Assembly (NCBI GenBank): GCA_030428705.1 | Contig: JAUIDI010000004.1 | Coordinates: 124,001-188,000 of the forward strand | Direction: 5' to 3' | Length of the DNA: 64,000 nucleotides | Origin: Bacteroidia bacterium | Lineage (GTDB): Bacteria > Bacteroidota > Bacteroidia > Flavobacteriales > Flavobacteriaceae | Shown here: positions 16,883 to 25,462 of the stretch, piece after piece | Layout: each line of letters begins with the position of its first letter | Position numbering within the stretch: the first letter of the stretch is position 1 | Program-made: the position numbers and the translations under genes | The notes under the pieces: generated by a model | Seen by the model: the letters and a program-made list of their open reading frames with translations, nothing else | Told to the model about the DNA's origin: nothing | Databases searched by the model: none

Positions 16883-18131
16883 TACCTTGAAAAACACTTC
16901 CTTTCGAAAAAAACTGATCTTGGCCCTCAGTACCGTCGGGCCGGGATTGTTCCTCATCGGGTACAATATTGGTACAGGTAGCGTTACCACCATGGCAAAA
17001 ACAGGTGCAGAGCATGGCATGGGTCTTTTTTGGGCCTTAGTACTCTCATGTATTTTTACTTATATCTTGATGGTCGCTTACGGTAAGGTAACTTTGGTCA
17101 CTGGTAAAACGGCTTTGTATAATTTCAAGTCTGAATTCAAAGGTGGATGGCTACTTTCACTTTACATCATCGTTGCCCTGATAATAGGGGAACTCTTGGC
17201 GCTGATGGGCGTAATGGGCATCGTGGCCGACCTCGTACAAGAAGGGTTGCGCCTTGCTTTCGACGGGCAGGTCATCGGCAGGTTTTGGATTATCCTTTTT
17301 TTCAATATAATCCTCTTCATTTTATTGTGGTACGGTCGGTACCAAATGTTCGAAAAGGTTTTAACCGTTCTGGTCATTCTAATGGGGCTGTCTTTCGTAT
17401 TGGTCTTTTTTATGGTCAAACCCGATTTCTCCGCACTCGCGGAAGGATTGCTACCGAGTATTCCAAATACCCCAGGTGCCCTCGGCCTTATAGCCGCCAT
17501 AACGGGAACTACCTGTTCGGCAGCGGTTTTTATCATGCGCAGCACGGTAGTTGCCGAAAAGGGATGGGGCATCGGCGACCTCGGCACCGAAAAACGCGAT
17601 GCTTTTGTTTCTGCGACGATGATGCTTCTTTTGAGCGGTGTCATAATGGCCGTCGCCGCCGGAACACTTCATATATCCGGTCTGAAATTGGAAAACACGG
17701 TCGAAATGATCGAACTGTTCAAGCCTTTGGGAGGAAAGTGGGCCGCTTTTATCCTTATAATCGGTATAACCGGAGCCGGGCTTTCGACCATTTTTCCAAT
17801 TGTATTGATCGCCCCTTGGTTGCTATCGGACTATACCGGAAAGCCAAGAAATATCCATTCACGGCAATCACGTCTTCTAATTTTTGCTGCTTTGCTTTTT
17901 AGTTTCGGAACGGTTTTCTTGGAAGAACGTCCCCCGGCACTTATGGTATTTTCACAGGCATTCCAAGCCTGCATTTTACCTGCCGTAGCCATCCCTATCT
18001 TTATACTGATCAACAAATCGAAACTGATGCAGCAATACAAAGCCAATCGAAAATTCAATATTGCCATTATCGCGGTCATTCTATTTTCATTGATCACGAC
18101 TTGGTTCGCGCTGGCCGAATTCTTTGAATGA
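16869..18131 (+). CDS. Nramp-fold transporter lacking the metal-binding motifs
   Basis: 420 residues with about eleven membrane helices and the Nramp beginning GPGLFLIGYNIGTGS. In metal-transporting Nramp proteins helix 1 carries DPGN and helix 6 carries MPH; here the matching places read NIGT and, near ITGTTCSAAVFIMRS, no MPH. Helix packing and length fit the family, but Mn/Fe transport looks unlikely. It overlaps nagA by 14 bases and precedes nagB by 16 bases, which suggests a substrate from amino-sugar metabolism. Automatic annotation would probably call it a divalent metal transporter. Confidence 0.75.
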   Translation: MPKNNTLKNTSFRKKLILALSTVGPGLFLIGYNIGTGSVTTMAKTGAEHGMGLFWALVLSCIFTYILMVAYGKVTLVTGKTALYNFKSEFKGGWLLSLYIIVALIIGELLALMGVMGIVADLVQEGLRLAFDGQVIGRFWIILFFNIILFILLWYGRYQMFEKVLTVLVILMGLSFVLVFFMVKPDFSALAEGLLPSIPNTPGALGLIAAITGTTCSAAVFIMRSTVVAEKGWGIGDLGTEKRDAFVSATMMLLLSGVIMAVAAGTLHISGLKLENTVEMIELFKPLGGKWAAFILIIGITGAGLSTIFPIVLIAPWLLSDYTGKPRNIHSRQSRLLIFAALLFSFGTVFLEERPPALMVFSQAFQACILPAVAIPIFILINKSKLMQQYKANRKFNIAIIAVILFSLITTWFALAEFFE

Positions 18132-18147
18132 TTTTAAACCCTAACTT

Positions 18148-18912
18148 ATGACAACGACCTTAGCAATCGATAAACTTCAGATATCAGTTTATAAAGACCC
18201 GGTAATCATGGGGCATGGAGCCGCCGATTATGTGGAAGAAAAACTTAAGGAAGCCATCCATAGAAAAGGTTTTGCCAATCTCATTTTGGCAACGGGTACT
18301 TCCCAGTTCCCGTTTCTTGAAGCCTTGAAAGAAAGGGATATCGACTGGAAGAAAATCACCGTATTCCATTTGGACGAATACAAGGGTATTTCCGATCGGC
18401 ATCCGGCGAGCTTTCGCAAGTATTTAAAAGACCGTATTCTTGATGCCGTTTCCCCAAAAGAAATTTACTTTTTGAACGGCGATACGGAAAATATCGAAAA
18501 AGAAATGGATAGATACACTTCGGCATTAAAAGAACATGACATCGATATCGCCTGTATCGGTATTGGCGAAAATGGCCATATCGCCTTCAACGACCCCCCA
18601 GTTGCCGATTTTGACGACCCTAAATTGGTAAAACTGGTCACCCTCGACGATGCCTGTAGAAACCAGCAATTGGGTGAAGGTTGGTTCCCCACCCTGGCCG
18701 ATGTTCCCGAACAGGCGCTTACATTGACCATTCCTGCAATTATGGCATGCAAGGCAATAAGTTGCGTGGTACCCGACCAACGTAAGGCAAAAGCGGTCTA
18801 TGATACTTTGTATAATCCCGTTGGTACAGATTGCCCGGCATCCATTTTGCGCACGCACCCAAAGGCCAGACTTTTTCTGGACCAAGGTTCGGCCGCCCGA
18901 ATCGACCATTGA
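18148..18912 (+). CDS. nagB: Glucosamine-6-phosphate deaminase
   Basis: 254 residues, the family's usual size. Motifs are LILATGTSQFPFLEAL (phosphate binding), FHLDEYKGIS (catalytic Asp) and GIGENGHIAFNDPP (catalytic His). It turns glucosamine-6-phosphate into fructose-6-phosphate and ammonia in the cytosol. It ends the rightward operon and follows nagA in function. Confidence 0.92.
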   Translation: MTTTLAIDKLQISVYKDPVIMGHGAADYVEEKLKEAIHRKGFANLILATGTSQFPFLEALKERDIDWKKITVFHLDEYKGISDRHPASFRKYLKDRILDAVSPKEIYFLNGDTENIEKEMDRYTSALKEHDIDIACIGIGENGHIAFNDPPVADFDDPKLVKLVTLDDACRNQQLGEGWFPTLADVPEQALTLTIPAIMACKAISCVVPDQRKAKAVYDTLYNPVGTDCPASILRTHPKARLFLDQGSAARIDH

Positions 18913-18941
18913 TCTTATATCAAAATCAATCGAAAAAAGAC

Positions 18942-19766
18942 TTACTCTATTTTTTCCGTCTTCTCCCTGACAAAATTCAATAATAAGGGAACTGCCGGGT
19001 AAACCATATCATGTCCATAACCGTCCAATTCCATCAGTTCGATATCGGGATGTTCCACTACTCTCATCATACGATAAAAATAGGCCGTCTCTTCGTACCT
19101 GCCCAAAAGTTCTTTTTCACGGTTGCCGGTAATGAGCAACATTGGCGGGGCCTCTTTGCGTACATGGTATAAGGGCGCATATTTGTCAATGATAGGTTGG
19201 GTACCCTCAATGCCCATTTCTTTTCTTATGGTAAAGTGGGTTATGGTATGTCCGCTAAATGGAATCAACCCTGCTATTTCATCGGCATCGACACCATGTT
19301 TGTTCAAATAGCTTTTGTCCAACCCTACCATACTCGCTAAATATCCGCCCGCCGAATGGCCCGTAACAAAAATCTTTTTCGGACTACCGTTATATTTCGT
19401 GATGTTGTTAAAGGTCCAAGCAACAGCGGCAGCGGCATCTTCGATATATACAGGATGTTTTACCTTCGGATGCATGCGATAATTGACCGTAACCACGATT
19501 ACCCCTTTGTTCAACAACCCTTCGGGAATGTGTTTTTCGCCATTTTCCAAACCCCCGCCGTGAAACCAAACCACCGTTGGAGCCTCAGAACCATTCTTTG
19601 GAAAGTAAACATCCAATTTGCAACGTTCCTTGATATAGGCATCCGCATTTCGGGAAGCTTCATCATAGTACGGAAGGTTTTCCACCAACTCATAGGTGGT
19701 TTCTTGGGCGGAAGCAGAAACGCTTACCAAAATAAAAATGATAATTACGGTTCTAAGTTTCGACAT
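18942..19766 (-). CDS. Exported alpha/beta-hydrolase (esterase)
   Basis: 274 residues with a Sec signal (VSVSASAQ near residue 20). The oxyanion segment VWFHGGG and the nucleophile elbow GHSAGG, with late LDGYGHDM offering the His, mark a carboxylesterase of the hormone-sensitive lipase or BD-FAE type. It could remove acetyl or other esters from decorated glycans. It is the last gene of the long leftward operon and starts one base from the DUF1801 gene. Confidence 0.8.
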   Translation of the reverse strand: MSKLRTVIIIFILVSVSASAQETTYELVENLPYYDEASRNADAYIKERCKLDVYFPKNGSEAPTVVWFHGGGLENGEKHIPEGLLNKGVIVVTVNYRMHPKVKHPVYIEDAAAAVAWTFNNITKYNGSPKKIFVTGHSAGGYLASMVGLDKSYLNKHGVDADEIAGLIPFSGHTITHFTIRKEMGIEGTQPIIDKYAPLYHVRKEAPPMLLITGNREKELLGRYEETAYFYRMMRVVEHPDIELMELDGYGHDMVYPAVPLLLNFVREKTEKIE

Positions 19767-19767
19767 T

Positions 19768-20139
19768 TTAGTTCGATTTTATTTGAATGGTTCCTTTTCG
19801 ATAGAGATCCAACGCCATGTTCAGGATCAGGTCAATATCCCCGATGGGCAAATCCGCGGTCGGATCGACCCTGAAAATTTTCATTCGCGACCGCTTCCCT
19901 GTTTCCAATTGCGGATGGTGTAAATGCTTCCCCTCTACCCATAAAAAATAGGGCTCGCTACTTTTCTTGTCCTCCCAGAGGTAGCAGAACATCTTTCCCT
20001 TATAACAAAAACAGGGCATTCCATATTTACGGGTCTCGGTAATGGCTTCATCACAATTAAGTAGGATATCTCGCATGGCCAAGAAACAACTTTTGTTCGG
20101 CTCCGTTTTATCCAAATAGAAATTGTCCAAATCGCCCAT
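19768..20139 (-). CDS. DUF1801-family protein
   Basis: 123 residues with the DUF1801 (YdhG-like) signatures ETRKYGMPCFCYKGKMFCYLW and FRVDPTADLP. The family is small, cytosolic and of unknown function. It is wedged between the TRAP large permease (29 bases) and the esterase (one base), so it is probably a passenger of that operon. Confidence 0.75.
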   Translation of the reverse strand: MGDLDNFYLDKTEPNKSCFLAMRDILLNCDEAITETRKYGMPCFCYKGKMFCYLWEDKKSSEPYFLWVEGKHLHHPQLETGKRSRMKIFRVDPTADLPIGDIDLILNMALDLYRKGTIQIKSN

Positions 20140-20168
20140 TTTATGGAATAGTTGACGAAAAATAACGA

Positions 20169-21443
20169 TTAATCCATAAACAATTCAGGAAGCCACAAAG
20201 AAAGACTTGGAAACAACGTTACGAGCACCAACACGACGAGACTTACCAACAAAAACGGAAAACCGGCCTTACTGACAGCCCCGATCGATATTTTTCCAAT
20301 GCTCGATGCCACAAAAAGACAGACCCCGACCGGTGGTGTCGTCAACCCGATGATAAGGTTCAAAACGGCAATTACCGCAAAATGAATCGGATCGACCTCA
20401 ACGGCCACGGCCACTTTCAATAAAATCGGGAACAATATCAATAATGCCGCTATGGTTTCCATAAAAGTACCCACAAGAATCAACAAAAGATTGATCAATA
20501 GAAGCACTACATATTTGTTCGTGGTGAAGCCGAGGATTTCGTTGGAGATGGTCTGCGGAATCTGCTCGGTAATCAAAATATAACCGAAAAGATTTGCAAA
20601 ACCGACCAAAACCATCAGCGAAGCAGAGGTTTTCATACTGTCCAACAACACGACCTGAATATTCTTGAAGTTTAACTTTTTATAGACGAACAAACCGATG
20701 ACCAGCGCATAGGCGACCGCTACGATCGAAGCCTCGGTAGGGGTGAATATTCCACCGATGATCCCGTAAAGTATGATAAAGGTCATCAACAATGCCCAAA
20801 AAGTATCGACGAAGCCATGAACAACCTCATTTAAGCTGCTCCGCTTATGCTTGGGATATTTTTTTCTTTTGGATATGATATAGGCCGTGAACAACAATCC
20901 TACACCCAATAACAGCCCAGGCAATGCTCCGGCCAAAAACAACTTACCAACGGACAAGCCACTTAAAGTGGCCGCAATGATCATAGGTACACTTGGTGGA
21001 ATAATTGGGCCCACGGTGGAGGATGCAGCGGTTACGGCACACGAAAAATCAACATCGTAACCTTCCTTTTTCATGGCAGGAATCATGATAGATCCCATAC
21101 TCGCGGTATCGGAAATGGCGGTGCCGGAAATTCCGGCAAAAAGCATCGAAGCACCGATATTCACTAAAGAGAGTCCGCCCCGGATATGCCCTAACAAATG
21201 GTTACAAAAAGAAATAATCTTATCGGTCAGGCCCCCGTGGTTCATTAGGTTTCCGGCCATAATAAATCCCGGTACGCTAAGTAGCACGAACACGTCGATT
21301 CCCGAATACATTTTTATAGGTATTATAATCAGGGGAATGCCCTTGACCACCAAATAGGACAGGCAGGCCAAGCCCAAGGCAAAAGCAATTGGAAACCGGA
21401 GCACCAAACCTAGCACGAATACGAGAATCAAAATCCAGATCAT
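20169..21443 (-). CDS. dctM: TRAP transporter large permease (DctM/SiaM type)
   Basis: 424 residues, strongly hydrophobic with about 12 membrane segments. The signatures are LLSVPGFIMAGNLMNHGG, FAGISGTAISDTASMGSIM and TPPVGVCLFVASSIG. It is the channel subunit of a sodium-driven, binding-protein-dependent importer, usually for carboxylates or sugar acids. It overlaps the small permease gene by four bases. Confidence 0.92.
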   Translation of the reverse strand: MIWILILVFVLGLVLRFPIAFALGLACLSYLVVKGIPLIIIPIKMYSGIDVFVLLSVPGFIMAGNLMNHGGLTDKIISFCNHLLGHIRGGLSLVNIGASMLFAGISGTAISDTASMGSIMIPAMKKEGYDVDFSCAVTAASSTVGPIIPPSVPMIIAATLSGLSVGKLFLAGALPGLLLGVGLLFTAYIISKRKKYPKHKRSSLNEVVHGFVDTFWALLMTFIILYGIIGGIFTPTEASIVAVAYALVIGLFVYKKLNFKNIQVVLLDSMKTSASLMVLVGFANLFGYILITEQIPQTISNEILGFTTNKYVVLLLINLLLILVGTFMETIAALLILFPILLKVAVAVEVDPIHFAVIAVLNLIIGLTTPPVGVCLFVASSIGKISIGAVSKAGFPFLLVSLVVLVLVTLFPSLSLWLPELFMD

Positions 21444-21901
21444 CGGCCCGGTTTTTTAAAATTTCGAATGATCCTTAATCCAAGATAATAGCCGATCGAT
21501 ACGGACATCACGAACATGCTAAAAAATGCCACGCCCATATTCAAGCCCATACTAGGCGATTTTTCAGTCAGTCCAAGTATTATGAATTCCATGGAATAAA
21601 TACCCATCACGGCAAATAATAAAAACGTAATTACCGGAATCACTTTTGTCAACAACTTCTGTAACCTTGCCGGCATATGTTCGTAGAACATATCCAAATG
21701 GACGAAAAAGTCATTTTTCATGGCCAGTCCTGCGGCAAAGGATATTGCATAGATAAAACATATCCGTGATGCTTCCTCCGTCCACGACGGGGTGGGGATC
21801 GGCGTGAACCGGCAAATGATCTGGATCAAAACCGTACAGATCAAACCCCAGGTGGTCAAAAGGGTCCCAATCTTTAATATACGCCCGACCAGCTTACGCA
21901 T
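21440..21901 (-). CDS. dctQ: TRAP transporter small permease (DctQ type)
   Basis: 153 residues with four membrane helices. The SWTEEASRICFIYAISFAAG segment is the usual DctQ signature. It supports the large permease in the inner membrane. It overlaps the binding-protein gene by eight bases. Confidence 0.9.
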   Translation of the reverse strand: MRKLVGRILKIGTLLTTWGLICTVLIQIICRFTPIPTPSWTEEASRICFIYAISFAAGLAMKNDFFVHLDMFYEHMPARLQKLLTKVIPVITFLLFAVMGIYSMEFIILGLTEKSPSMGLNMGVAFFSMFVMSVSIGYYLGLRIIRNFKKPGR

Positions 21902-22901
21902 CTTTTTCGGTTTTTAATCCATCGTATATCTTTTTCATTTCAGGGGATAGGCTTTCGTAAATAGCTTTTTCGCATTTCTCCTTGAAGGCCTTTTTATCTA
22001 CTTCAATAAATTCCATTCCTTTTGCCTTCAATTCGTCTTGAACTTTCTTCTCATTTTCCATAAAAAGTTTGCGCTCATAGGCCTGCATGTCTTTGCCGGC
22101 CTGCAAAAAAATCTCCTGAAGGTCAGGTGGCATTTTTTGAAACTGCTTTTCCCCCATAACGGCATATACCCAGCTTACAACATGGCCTGTAAGATTTACA
22201 TACTGCTGTACTTCGGCAAAGCCCGCATTGTTAATCATCGCAAATGGGTTTTCTTGGGCCTCAATGGTACCCGATTGCAAAGAGGTAAAAACTTCTGAAA
22301 AAGCCATGGGCGTTGGTTTTGCACCCAAGGCATCCCATGTGGTAACAAATGAAGGCACATTGGGTATACGTATGATGAGTCCGTTTAGATCATCGGGATG
22401 CCTAATCGGCCGATTGGATGTCAAATGCCTTGGTCCCCTCTGAAAATGGGCCACGGCCCGCAAACCTGCCTTTTCGATCATTTCTTCCTCGATTTGCCTA
22501 CCTAAAGGCCCATCGATATATTGCTCCATATCCGAAGAATCCTCAATAAGAAATGGCAATTCACAAAAAGTGGCCACTTCGAACCAATTGGTCAAAGTCG
22601 AACCCGTCGTGGTCATGTCGATGACTTCGGCCTTGATCATTCGCAGTGCCTCGATTTCCTTGGCCAATTGTTCAGAGGGATACAACTGCATCTTGATCCT
22701 TCCCTTCGAACGCTCCTCCAAAATTTCCTTGAAATAGGCAAAAGCCTTGTACCAAGTATGGTCTTCTTTGACCAAAAGCGCCGTGCGCAAAAGAAATTCG
22801 GGTTCGGGTTCTTTTGATTTGCAATTAAGTAGAAGAAAAAAAGTCAATAGGAGCAAAAATGCTTTTGCGGTTAATTTCGCCAATTGCCCTATTTTACCCA
22901 T
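21894..22901 (-). CDS. dctP: TRAP substrate-binding lipoprotein (DctP type)
   Basis: 335 residues with a lipobox (LLLNC, Cys27), so the receptor is membrane-tethered. The DctP pattern includes GLIIRIPNVPSFV, whose Arg normally pairs with a substrate carboxylate, and SLQSGTIEAQENP. A carboxylated ligand such as a sugar acid or keto acid is therefore likely. It lies three bases after the RidA lipoprotein gene in the same operon. Confidence 0.9.
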   Translation of the reverse strand: MGKIGQLAKLTAKAFLLLLTFFLLLNCKSKEPEPEFLLRTALLVKEDHTWYKAFAYFKEILEERSKGRIKMQLYPSEQLAKEIEALRMIKAEVIDMTTTGSTLTNWFEVATFCELPFLIEDSSDMEQYIDGPLGRQIEEEMIEKAGLRAVAHFQRGPRHLTSNRPIRHPDDLNGLIIRIPNVPSFVTTWDALGAKPTPMAFSEVFTSLQSGTIEAQENPFAMINNAGFAEVQQYVNLTGHVVSWVYAVMGEKQFQKMPPDLQEIFLQAGKDMQAYERKLFMENEKKVQDELKAKGMEFIEVDKKAFKEKCEKAIYESLSPEMKKIYDGLKTEKDA

Positions 22902-22904
22902 TGG

Positions 22905-23483
22905 TCAGTCTTGCACCTCAACGATCATTTCAATTTCAACGGCAATATTACTTGGCAAGGAACCCATACCAACGGCGGCACGGGCATGCTTGCCACGTTC
23001 GCCGAATACCTCGACCATCAAATCGGAAAATCCGTTGATGACTTTCGGGTGATCCGTAAATTCGGGCACCGCATTGACCATACCCAAAACCTTGACACAT
23101 CTTTTCACTTTGTTGAGATTACCCAGTTCAGCTTTTAATACCGAAAGCTGGTTGATTCCGGTAATACGTGCGGCCTCATAACCCTCTTCTATGGTCAAAT
23201 CGGAACCGACCTTACCTGTTATGTTTTCACCATCGGCCTTAAGCGGGCCTTTGCCGGACAAGAAAATCATGTTTCCGACACGAACGGCATTGACATAGTT
23301 GGCCACAGGAGCCGAAGGCGTGCTCAATTCGATTCCCAGTGCTGCCAATTTTGCTTCCGGGTCATAATCCGGGTCGATTTTTTCAGTGCCTTGAGATTCG
23401 GTGACCTCTTGTTTTTCTCGATCAGCGTTTGTATTGCATGCGATCAAAACAAGAACGGCACCGGCAATCAACAACTTTTTCAT
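22905..23483 (-). CDS. RidA-family lipoprotein
   Basis: 192 residues from the ATG at 23483. This start places a lipoprotein signal (VLVLIAC, Cys18) at the N-terminus; the frame is open 27 codons further up, but that stretch overlaps the upstream gene. Residues about 55-190 are a RidA/YjgF domain with the FLSGKGPL and GMGSLPSNIAVEIEM core. RidA hydrolyses reactive enamine/imine intermediates of PLP lyases, normally in the cytosol. A membrane-tethered, exported RidA next to an exported PLP lyase is unusual. Confidence 0.85.
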   Translation of the reverse strand: MKKLLIAGAVLVLIACNTNADREKQEVTESQGTEKIDPDYDPEAKLAALGIELSTPSAPVANYVNAVRVGNMIFLSGKGPLKADGENITGKVGSDLTIEEGYEAARITGINQLSVLKAELGNLNKVKRCVKVLGMVNAVPEFTDHPKVINGFSDLMVEVFGERGKHARAAVGMGSLPSNIAVEIEMIVEVQD

Positions 23484-23494
23484 TCCAATTCGAC

Positions 23495-24733
23495 TTATAC
23501 GTTCGACAGTACTTCTTTTACTCTTTGCGCCACGATCCGCTCTTGACCGGGTTCCATCATCCATGTAGTGATACCCACCTGTTCCTTGTTTCCAACGGTT
23601 TCAATAGACGGATGCCCGTCGCGCAATCTTTTTCGCATTTCGTCTGTGGAAATTCCCACAACTTTTTCATCCCATCGAATAGTAAGACTTGGCACATGAT
23701 TGGCATGGGGCGGTACATGAATTTCAGTTTCGACCCCTTTCACCGAGGCTGCACTATCACTGATCAATTTAATCTGATTTTCCCAAAGCTCCCATTCCTT
23801 TTTGTGATCTCTTGCCAAGTACAGTTCCAAGGCTACCATCATACCCAAAACTTCCTCTTTGTTGACTTTCATCCCGCGGGCAATCGTGGTTCCCCTTGGT
23901 GGTGTATGCAATCTTGCTGCCTCGATGTATTTTCGTTTCCCCAAAAGTAGCCCGGCACTCTGAGGGCCTCGGATTCCTTTGCCGCCTGAAAAACAAACTA
24001 AATCAAAACCTAATTTAGTAAACTTAAAGAGATTTTCAACCGGAGGCACATCGGCCGCACAGTCGATAAAGGTAGGAACGTTATGCTTTTTGCCCAAGGC
24101 AACGAATTCCTCCCATTTGATTTGACCCTGTTCCGTGTTGGCGTTTAAGAACCAGAGCATGGCCGTCTTATCATTTATTGCTTTTTCTAGTTCTTTGGCT
24201 GTCTCAATCTCTACGATTTTGGCCCCTGTATTGATCAATGCATGTGTATACCCTATCGAATGTGCCTTTTGTACAATCACTTCGTTTTTCAACCCCTTGG
24301 TATCCGGAAGTTGCGCTACTTTCTTTTGATCCATGCCGCACATTACACCGGCCAACCCAATGGTCATTGCGCCAAAAGCACCTGAAGAGACCGTGGCGTA
24401 TTCACAGTCCAATAACTCGGCTATCCGTTCCCCAACCTTGTCATGGAGCTCATCTAAATTCACAAATTCGGTAGCTCCATAACTTATGGCATCGGTAACT
24501 TCTTTGTGCATCAACGATCCGGTCATCGAGGTATACGTGCCCGCCGCATTGATGAACGTACGCAGCCCCAGTTCCTTAAAAAAATCACGGGCCACCGTAC
24601 CACTGACCGGAAGTGTAGATTTGGCAATGGTCTCTTCTGCAGCCTTTGCGGCCAATATACTCGGGCCAAAAATTCCGCCTACAAACGGAATCGCCGATAA
24701 TGTTTTCAGTGCTTTTCTTCTTGTGCTCATCAT
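23495..24733 (-). CDS. SelA-like PLP enzyme (D-glucosaminate ammonia-lyase type) with a Tat-like signal
   Basis: 412 residues. The N-terminus is TRRKALKTLSAIPFVGG with a following AAKA site, a twin-arginine-type signal. The rest is fold-type I PLP, of the selenocysteine-synthase/DgaE group: INAAGTYT (about 61-68), a VSSGAFGAM phosphate-binding region, IDCAADVPP with Asp224, and FSGGKGIRGPQ with the PLP Lys252. Family members remove ammonia from glucosaminate-6-phosphate and related compounds. True SelA is excluded by the export signal and context. It sits between two exported RidA genes. Confidence 0.82.
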   Translation of the reverse strand: MMSTRRKALKTLSAIPFVGGIFGPSILAAKAAEETIAKSTLPVSGTVARDFFKELGLRTFINAAGTYTSMTGSLMHKEVTDAISYGATEFVNLDELHDKVGERIAELLDCEYATVSSGAFGAMTIGLAGVMCGMDQKKVAQLPDTKGLKNEVIVQKAHSIGYTHALINTGAKIVEIETAKELEKAINDKTAMLWFLNANTEQGQIKWEEFVALGKKHNVPTFIDCAADVPPVENLFKFTKLGFDLVCFSGGKGIRGPQSAGLLLGKRKYIEAARLHTPPRGTTIARGMKVNKEEVLGMMVALELYLARDHKKEWELWENQIKLISDSAASVKGVETEIHVPPHANHVPSLTIRWDEKVVGISTDEMRKRLRDGHPSIETVGNKEQVGITTWMMEPGQERIVAQRVKEVLSNV

Positions 24734-24752
24734 TCCAAATTTTATAGTTTCT

Positions 24753-25229
24753 TTAATCTACCGCTGCTATACAGTCCATTTCTACCAATGAATTTCCCGG
24801 AACGCCACCATATGTGGCTACCGTGGTTCTTACCGGTGGATTCTTTCCAAAACGTCCCCTGAAGACTTCGTTCATGGCTTTATAATCCCCTAAATCGGCC
24901 AGATATACGTTCACTTTCAAAACCTGCTCCATGGAAGAACCGTTTCGTTCGAGCTCTTTTTGCAGCTCTTGTAATACGATTTCGGTATGAGCCTTTATTT
25001 CAAAAGGTTCGACATGGGCTCCCTTACCAGCAATATACAAGGTGTTACCGTGTCTAACGGCCCCCGAAAAAAGTGGAATGTCTTGATCGGTAACGATATC
25101 GCCCACGACCTCTTTCTTCGCCTGCTTTTCTTTTTTGGCCATTGCGTTGGCCGAACTTATTCCAAAAAGTGCTGCCAATCCCATTCCTATTTTTTTGAAG
25201 GAAGCCCTTCGTGTTGTTTTTTGTTCCAT
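24753..25229 (-). CDS. RidA-family protein with a Tat signal
   Basis: 158 residues from the ATG at 25229. The twin-arginine motif TRRASFKK (residues 6-13) and an SSANAMA cleavage region indicate export. A RidA/YjgF domain follows (LFSGAVRHGNTLYIAGKG, PVRTTVATYGGVPGNSLVEMDC), with the conserved Arg in the VRTTV segment. It differs clearly from the RidA lipoprotein on the other side of the PLP enzyme, so the pair is not a recent duplication. It is 19 bases before the lyase gene. Confidence 0.85.
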   Translation of the reverse strand: MEQKTTRRASFKKIGMGLAALFGISSANAMAKKEKQAKKEVVGDIVTDQDIPLFSGAVRHGNTLYIAGKGAHVEPFEIKAHTEIVLQELQKELERNGSSMEQVLKVNVYLADLGDYKAMNEVFRGRFGKNPPVRTTVATYGGVPGNSLVEMDCIAAVD

Positions 25230-25285
25230 ATTTCCAATTTTTGATTTTATCATTATCGAGTTCGTTTTTTATAATTGTCGTAGCT

Positions 25286-25297
25286 GCACCATGGTGC
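25286..25297. promoter_or_regulatory. 12-base perfect palindrome upstream of the RidA-PLP-TRAP genes
   Basis: GCACCATGGTGC lies 57 bases before the start of the Tat-signal RidA gene, in a 233-base gap within the leftward gene row. Position and symmetry fit an operator for an internal promoter. No regulator gene is nearby. Confidence 0.4.
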
Positions 25298-25462
25298 GGT
25301 ATATTTTCCTCTCTCAATCTTGTAATTCTAAACAACCCATATAAAAGGATTGCCATGGAAATTACAACAACTTTTTCGGTTCAACATGAAGGGATATAAA
25401 ACATTCTTTCTACTCCAGAATCACGCTAACCTTTATACTGTTGCGGCTCGCTGTTATTCTTT

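Noticed and set aside
16869-18131. Reading this as an Mn/Fe Nramp transporter
   Set aside because: The DPGN and MPH metal-ligand motifs are missing and the operon concerns amino sugars.
23495-24733. Reading this as selenocysteine synthase SelA
   Set aside because: It has an export signal and sits among RidA, deacetylase and TRAP genes; no selB, selC or selD is in the window.
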